Shown one piece after another: positions 56,401 to 64,000 of a DNA stretch of 64,000 nucleotides (its first letter is position 1; every line of letters begins with the position of its first letter). The DNA is from Drosophila pseudoobscura. Taxonomy: Eukaryota > Arthropoda > Insecta > Diptera > Drosophilidae. The notes under the pieces were generated by a model. The model was not told where the DNA came from and made no database searches. It saw only the letters and a program-made list of their open reading frames with translations. The translations under genes and the position numbers were made by a program. The stretch spans positions 5,828,001 to 5,892,000 of the forward strand of contig NC_046679.1 of NCBI RefSeq assembly GCF_009870125.1, given 5' to 3'.

Positions 56401-59400
56401 TGCCCTGCTTGGGGTCTTATCACGCCTCATAGGCGACCTTGTGACGCACTCGAACTTCTCAGCATTGTCACACACTTTTCGAACTCAATTCGCTGGCCAG
56501 ATCTCCATATACACGCATACTCCAGACTCTGGCTTCTGGCGTCCAGTAATAAACGAAAAAGTTATATAAATATAAGGCTTTATTTGCTTAAGAACACATT
56601 CCCAACACCCTATAGCCAGCACGCCCACCCAGCAACGGCTCATTAAACAAATGCAACATCTGTTCGCGCTTTTCGGCCACGTTGTTTACAATCGGAATTG
56701 CCGCGCAAATTTAATGCCAAACATATTTAATACCCTTCGTGAGCATGCAACGTCATAGATAGGATTCGAGCCGAATCAGCCCGAAGACCAGCCATTGTCC
56801 ATCTTTCAACCCACTCAACTGGTGGGGGGAAATCGGATATGAGAGAGCGAGCGGCATGAGGAATATGAAAATTTATTGCGTATACGCCGAGGAGGCCGGC
56901 ATTTCATTTTACGAATTTATCGGCATGCATCACAAGTTGATTGGGCTTCGCCTCGCTATTTTGGTCAGCCATCCCAGTCCGCAGGCCGCAGTCAAAGTTC
57001 CAAATCAAAAATGTCTTTATTTATATGAATGGTTGATGGTGATTTATGCGGCCGTCTTTGTATCTCTATCTGTTTGTCGCTCGTCTTTTGGCATAGTCTT
57101 ATTTTTTACGGCATGATTCGCCTAATTACGAGTGCGCATCGCACTGCTGGAGTGGAGAAGACCAGGCCAAAGAAAACAGGAAAAGCAGAGGAAAAGTGTG
57201 CGGCAAACCACGTCGCAGACGTGGCCTGCCCCAGTGTGAGTGACTGAGGCACCGTCCGTTTGATTTGCCTGATGCGTGCGTGTGGCGCCTTTCGATTTGT
57301 GGTTTCTTTTCTGTGGGACGACAATCGCGATCGCGTCTGCAGTCGCCTGGACGCCGCCTGAATAAGAAATGTCCGCTCGCTCGCTCGCTTTCTGACTCAC
57401 AAAAACAATCAAGAGCAGCAGCAGCCAGCCACATATTCTCATCGCGAATTTCTTTTCAAAATTTAACTCGACTGTGGGATCGCTATGCAAATAAAAGGTG
57501 GGCCACATTTAGGCCTTTGTGGCACGGGGGGTCGCAGTCCAGTGGGTGGTTTCCAGTGCATACGCATCGTTTGTTTAACCCAAAAAACTATTGATGATTG
57601 TCGATATAATGTATTTCTTTAATGTGCCCTGTATTTATTTAGCTACAATTTTTGTACTTTTTATTTTTACTCTTACTTTTTTCTCCGCCGTGTGCTAATT
57701 CTTTTTATGGCCAAATTTTCGATAGAACTTTTGGCGGGGTGTGTTTTCTTTATAGTTCGAAAAGCAAACAAAAGACCAAAGCAAAAATGAGGCAAGCGAT
57801 TACGTTTTACGATTATGAATTGCCGAAAGGGCTGTGGGGCACGTGCAACTCGAACGGGCCTTACATTCCTAATGCGTGTTTAATTTACTGTCAACGGAGT
57901 CCTGCAGCTGGCAATCGCCTGTTAATTGTCCGGCAGATCGTTCGACTTGCTCGTGGATTCGATTCTAATTCGATTAATCCCGGCCCCAGCACCGCTGTCG
58001 AATGTAATTACCAGCACAATGGCGCAGGGCTACAATAACAAATTATTGTATAATCATTAACGACATGAAAGACCATACTCACACTCACACAAGACAGTCC
58101 CCCCCAGACAGCCTTTCTTTACACTTCAGTCAGGCCCAAGAAGTAAGAGCCTTCCTTGGGCTATCTTTTGGCAACAAAGTGCTCCCGTCTGAGTCAGCGT
58201 CAGAGTCTGAGTAATTCATTAGACGTATATTGTGCTGGAGAGAGAGAGCATTTGCATAATTATGCAATCAGTTTTGGCACACTTACACATTAGACGCAGA
58301 CGGCTGATAAACAAGTCCAAGAGCAGCGCCCGAATTCCATTTGCTTGCCCCAAAGACCAAGTCGCACCGGGCCATAGACAGCGGCGCAGACAGGGACTAG
58401 ACCCAATTTGATTAGCACGCGCATTCCGAATGAAGGCCGAGTCGGAGGTGGCCTGGCCGTGACACCTTCCCTCCCCCCCATAGTGCTCCGTACGTGGGCG
58501 CTTAATCATCGTCTTGCGGGGAGGACTGCCTGGGAGAGTGCTTCGCTTCTGGCGGGGGGGAGTGGAAACTTTTGTGGGGCTTAATTAGAAGTCAAATGTT
58601 TGCTGCCAGGCAAGACGGTCTTGCCTTCCGTGCGTTTTCTTAGCGTTTTTTTACGCCCCGGCGCATATGTCTCTCGCTCTCTCTCTCTTCTAGTGTGTGG
58701 GGCTGCACGTGAGTGTGGTGTTTATGATAGGTCTTATTGCCCATTTGTATGCCCGGGAGTCATGACTTCAAGATCAGCCAACAAATGGGTTATTAACTCT
58801 GTGCCACAACTGAAACCTAGCTGATAAATGACAGAGGGGAACAGTCGGTGAATGGGAAAAGTTTAGGGGAAGAGAAATGATACCTCATCAGTGCAGTATC
58901 CTTGCCAGTCCTTGAAGATATGACAGCCATTTGTTTGGCGGGAAAATCCGAATGAAAACGCTTCATTTGCCATGCAAAAGGCTGCCATATGGCCAGGAGG
59001 ACAGTGTTTTCCCAAGTCCCCTCATTAGGTTCTATTTATACTCGACTACGCTTAAGCAAACAATTAGCACCAAAGTCTCCTCCCAAACCGAAAGGAAACT
59101 GTTGCCAGTCAATAGGCCAATTAAACGCCATTGTTTTGGCCACTTCTAGAACAGTACCTGATGCGCATGTTGTACACATAGATGGGCTGCTTATGGCCGG
59201 AATCAACTAAGTACCGAGCACCACACACGCATTTATAGTTCATTTATTCATGTATATTGATTTGGGAGGAGGCCAGCTGCTTGGCGGCCTATAGGCTGGC
59301 CATCAAAAATCAATCAATTCCCACAAATTATAGCAAATAAGTAGGGAAATTTCCAGAAGACGCTCTAAATAAACTGCCTGTCTATTTTTCACGTCACTCC

Positions 59401-62400
59401 CACGCTTAGCTTAGCCCATATGCCCATATTCTATGAGTCATTTAGATTATAACCCGTTCTGGATCCCAGTCCTCGACAATCCTTGACAAATGAGCCACAC
59501 GCTAAGTAACAACTTTCTTCATCATTACTTTCAAATGGTTTTTGGGAGCATCAAAATTGAAAAATTTCGCCTCCATCCCTTGGCCACTTGTTCCCCGCTC
59601 TTTGGTGCCATTTCCGGATTGCGTTTCGTCTTGGCCTCGCTTCAGTGCACCAGCCACCAGCTTCCAGCTTCCAGCTTACTCATCTCCGTTTATTTTCGAC
59701 AATCGAGCGGTGCGACTGCTGCTCTGTTTGTTCAGATACTCGCATATAAATTGCCAGTTTCATTTGCAATTCTAATTTGCAGGCAGACGGCTCCTTAATT
59801 GAAAACCAAACACAAACCAGCCGGAATGCTACTGCTTCCCTGTTAACAGACACTAATCTTCAAAAGAACATATTCGTATAGCGACCATAGATAGTAGATT
59901 TCATTGTATTGCATTTTATTTGATAGAGTTTGACGCATTTTGGGGTGCCCAAACTTCCGTACGCACTGCGATATTAGATTCAAACCATAAATGCACAATA
60001 AGTACATATATGTATGTATGTCTCGGGACATACCCTTGCCCCATATAGGCTCCATTGGGATATATTGAGCTGGATTTTTTTATTGCCGCTGTATAAAAGC
60101 GGCTGCTCATAACAATTCGGTGAACGTCATGTATGTAGCTCTTGGATCGGTATGGGTATGGGTATGGATTCGAGTGAACATTAACGTGTTTTTCTGGCTT
60201 ATTCATTGATAACAAAGCGGGGAAGTGAATAATACTGGCTATGAATATCTTACGGGGAGGGAGTCGATCGCGATATATATAATTATATGCTCAACTCCAG
60301 AGGTATTTTAGTCGGAGTCCAGTCCCAACTCATTATGGATGAACGTATTTCATCTGTCATTTTCGTAATGATTAGGGTATAAAAAGTTGAATTTTTGTCG
60401 TTCCCGCTGAGTGTTGCTCCTTTTATTGGCCTCACAAGACCTGGTCTGAGGCCTCTGGCAGTCCAAAATTAGTGCCAGGGCCCGTCCAGTCCGGTCTCTG
60501 TCTCTGACTCTTGGCTGATTGTCAACGTTCTTGAGTTTCATCATGCAATCTGCAGTGCGAATGCTTGGGATGCTGTAAACGTCTCCCAGAGAGCTGCCTA
60601 GATCCAGAGCAGAGTAGGTTGGTGTTTAATTTACTGATAAATATTTTTATACCACAATAAATACATTTTTCATTACGCACTTGGACGACGGCGACGACTC
60701 GTGGCCGGCAAAGCCATAAAAACATGGCCAAAACCAAAAAACCGAATGCGGGAAAGCGGGAAAAAAGTACCAACCGTGTACGCTTCCATTTCCATTTGTG
60801 TCCTGCGGTCATTACAATGTTGTGTTTGCATATTAAGCCACTGGATGGGACGGTGGTGAGGCGGTGGGTGGTGGGTGGTGTGGGGCCTCGGTGTCAGTGA
60901 ACTCTGGGTCGTAAAATGATTGGCATGGCCAAAAGTGAAAGCCAGCCATGCTCGTGGCTAACTATGCAGCCAACGCATAAAAATTGCAGCCAATAAAAGG
61001 CGACAATTGCTGGCACGGCACTTGAACCTGGTCGTGGCACTCGGCACTTGAACGGGCGGTATCGTTGTCTTCCAGCTTATCGCTCATCCGCCATCAGCAG
61101 TGGCTCAACGGGATGCAGTTTCCCATCCCCAACCCCATTCAACGTCACACTCTGTCATTAGACCGTCCGGTGACAGCTCATTGCTAATCCGTGAGGAGCA
61201 CTTAGATGGGACACCCTTGATGCCAGTGGCACGACCACGCCCACGCCCCATCCGTCACTCTTCGAGAGGTTCAAGTGAATTATCCTCCAAGCTGACGTCA
61301 GCAGTGGGACACGCCTCCAACGGGGGGGGCGTTTGCCTGTAGCTTGTAGCCACCGCGATGACAAATTAAATGAAACGCAAAGCAAGTGCAGGACGAGTGC
61401 AGACCCAGCGGTGCGGGAATGTCAAACGCGTTTTAGGGAACGCCCAAGTTTGTTTAACAGCCACTCGCAGGCAGGATGCGAGTGAGAGTGGGGGCCAAGT
61501 TAACGACGCCCTGCCACGCACTGCTCAATAATGCCAGCGGAAGTGCGGCGAGGGCCATTTTTCAATATGCGCACCGGAAATGACAGGGGACAAAGTCGTG
61601 CCAAGGACGACGTCCCAGCGCATACCAAAGCCAACACCTTCCACTGCAGCTCACGCCCAACAGAATCGGTATTTCACATGTGTGCCTTATTGCATTTCTC
61701 CCTTGACACCAAGCGAGAATCGAACCGAAAGCTATTCCCTGCTGGGGCATGTGCGAAATGCGATAACTGTCAAGGTCAGCCAAATGTTAAATACGCATTA
61801 GTGGTCCATATTCAAATGCCACATGATACCCACAAAGACACAAATGGCATCCACACCATGCTCGTATATTTTCACTCATATCGAAGCAATTAAAGTGTCT
61901 TTAGCGCGGACTCCGGACTGCGGACTTGTGGGGAAACTAGCCCAAGGGTAAAAGAAGGAATATTCCTTGGCCAAAGGGAGAGGTTTAACACAGTCGCTTT
62001 TGTGGCATTGTATAGCCTTCATGCAGGATCGGGAGAATATCTATCATGACTAATCATAGCAAACACCCAACCTAGTAGTAGGGTATCCCAAAGTTGAGCT
62101 TCTCTTTCGGTTCTATTTACAATATACACGAAATCGTAAAACAATAGCCATTGCTATCTGTGCTATATGGCCCTCCGACTGTCCCTGTCCACCAGGCAGT
62201 CTGTCCGTTCTGTTTGTGTGCTGTTTGAATTCCCAGGGCAAGCAAATAAGCAAACAAAACCAAAGGACGGACAACAGTCAGTCGTCTGACAGCAGCTGCA
62301 GAGTTTCCCGGCCAGCGGCATCTCTTCCAGCGATAAAACGCCTTCCTTGGCCAGTGCCTTATCAAAGCCGGGACACTGCTTAGCACTGCCACTGTGTGGC

Positions 62401-64000
62401 CCACAGACAGCAGCAACAAGCTCAGAGGAAAAGTATAAAATTACATTTATCCGTGGCGAATGAGCAACTTGAAGAAGGCGTTTAAAACATCGTGCGCGCA
62501 TTCTGTTCTCCGATAAAGAATGCTAGCTTTACAAAAACATTAGTTGAACGACCAACCCATTCGCAACAGCAACAATCGGGCACATACCACACGCACACAA
62601 AGCCATACACCCATAAAGATATAGATACAGATATAGGAGAGATCTATGGCCATTGTTTGAGCGTTTAGTCCGCGCCCGTTGTGTTTTTCCCCGTACTCGG
62701 AGTGCAGAAGGAGGAGCAGGCAAACAGAGCGAGACAGAGCACTTCGCAGTCGCATAAATAAGTGAGGATGGCAGGGACAATGGAGTCGGCAGTCGGGAGC
62801 TGGGAGCAGGGCAAACATCCTTGACTTGACTTGCAACGGATGCCGCATTGCGGAGCGAAGCTAAAGGCTGACTGGAACTTGTCCAGGCTTCAGGCTCCAG
62901 GCTACAGGCTCTGGAATCCGAGGCATGAAACTGTAATTTAAAAATACGAGTAGCATAGCGAATCATTCGGCACTTTTCATTTAAATTCCTAGCCCAGTCT
63001 GTGCGGAGTTTTCCCAACTCCACTTCAACTCAATGGCAGCGGATTAATCTGGCCAAGAGGGACACCAAGTATAACTGCTACTCCAGACTTACTTAATTGC
63101 CATTCATTGGTCAATTACAGGGACATGACCGTGGGACATCGACATGTCAATTGGGTTCCGAGGATTTTTGCCCAAAAGCAATTTTCCACCCCAGCCACCA
63201 CCGCAACCGCAGAGGGACGAGGGACGAACCTCTTTCGGTGGCTGGGCTGCAATTGAAAAACAAGCTTTTGGTTTTACGGCGCTTTGTTCGCCTTTTGTCC
63301 GGAGAGTGGAGTCGCTATAGCTGTAGCCTTTGTTGGGGATTTGCCAGTGGTTCCACACGAGTGCTGCGGCGGCATGCGAACTAGTTAGATTAATTTAGCC
63401 AGAGTCACAAACACAATTACGAAGTCATTTCAATTTATTAAGCGAGTGGCACCCCCGGCAAAAAGCCACTGCCACAGTCAGAGCCCCGTCCCGGATGAGG
63501 CTGCCCCTTCTTTGAGGGGGAGAGTATCCTGGGCTATAAACCGAAAGTGTATGAGCGATTAAAGGAGCTGAGGAGACGAGTCCGATGGCCTGCCAAAATG
63601 TTCGAAATCAATTTGGCGGCTGGGCTTTAATTTAGCTCCGCTTACTTCTAGAAGTATTTTGTTGTTGCAGCTAGCTTAGCGATTTGTCAAAGTGGATGAG
63701 ACGGCACACAACCCTCCCGCTCCTTGCCCCATGCCCCATGCCTCATGCCATACGTACGAGTATTTCCCCCGAGTTGACTATTATTGAACGATAAATTGAT
63801 TAGATATGCGTGCGAGAGTGTGACAACTTGCCTCGACTCGGTCCTCGGTCCTCGGTTCGTTGTTGCTGATGCTGCGTCTACTGATGCCACTGCTGCTGAT
63901 TCTCATTGCTGCCTCAAATTGCCATTTCAATGTTAATTTTATTAGGGTGTCAGCAATAAATTTCGTTCAATCTTAAATACCATAAAAAGCGTTACACTTC
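53494..64000. other. Large non-coding stretch right of the NRF-type gene
   Basis: Ten kilobases in which no open reading frame shows a family motif, a long coding stretch or a chain of phase-compatible exons. A possible two-exon transcript lies at about 54300-54790 and a 5' UTR-like, GC-richer patch at about 55130-55480. GCTCGCTCGC repeats occur at 57378-57390 and GTATGG repeats at 60149-60166. In melanogaster I recall the ecdysis-triggering-hormone receptor gene following the NRF-type gene, so part of this may be its promoter and 5' introns, with coding exons outside the window. Confidence 0.4.

Noticed and set aside
56856-57116. 86-residue open frame with a hydrophobic tail
   Set aside because: No splice-compatible neighbours and no motif; AT-rich non-coding DNA makes such frames by chance.

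Overview
The window looks like a piece of a Drosophila chromosome (Muller element E gene content). It has short 57-75 nt introns, GT/AG junctions that keep frame, DRE-type promoters, DINE-1-like Helitron relics and a set of genes recognisable as fly genes. The species cannot be fixed from the sequence alone. A lone head-to-head Hsp70 pair linked to ebony-region genes would suit a non-melanogaster lineage such as the obscura group, but that is inference.

Layout. 0.3-6.5 kb: two divergently transcribed, almost identical Hsp70 genes forming a large inverted repeat, with heat-shock promoters facing a 1.2 kb spacer that holds a DINE-1-like relic. 6.95-7.2 kb: a four-copy minisatellite. 7.2-9.95 kb (-): a dalmatian/Sororin-like cohesion protector. 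11.2-14.0 kb (+): trabid (three NZF fingers plus OTU deubiquitinase), which shares a DRE-containing divergent promoter with dalmatian. 16.1-25.0 kb (+): Unc-115/abLIM (four LIM domains, villin headpiece), with a 4-base coding first exon, a 4.75 kb intron and a pair of exons whose phases force mutually exclusive use. 25.9-26.8 kb (-): a small membrane GNAT-fold protein. 27.0-30.4 kb (+): Oga, the O-GlcNAcase. 30.7-31.4 kb (-): a FAM173-type lysine methyltransferase whose 3' end runs into that of Oga. 32.0-36.8 kb (+): Nelf-A. 38.6-41.6 kb (-): ebony. 41.6-50.8 kb: ebony 5' and regulatory DNA with another DINE-1 relic. 50.8-53.5 kb (+): an NRF-6-type multipass acyltransferase. 53.5-64 kb: no protein gene that I can support; it is probably regulatory or 5' non-coding DNA of a gene beyond the window.

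The genes are mostly unrelated in function and sit as ordinary neighbours. One pairing stands out. Hsp70 is the textbook gene with promoter-proximally paused polymerase, and Nelf-A encodes a subunit of the factor that imposes that pause. Exon structures below were built by hand from splice consensus plus reading-frame phase; each assembled protein closes in frame from ATG to stop. Assembled lengths are Hsp70 641, dalmatian-like 809, Trabid 786, Unc-115 805 or 813, GNAT-like 248, Oga 1023, FAM173-like 212, NELF-A 1258, Ebony 879 and NRF-type 735 residues.
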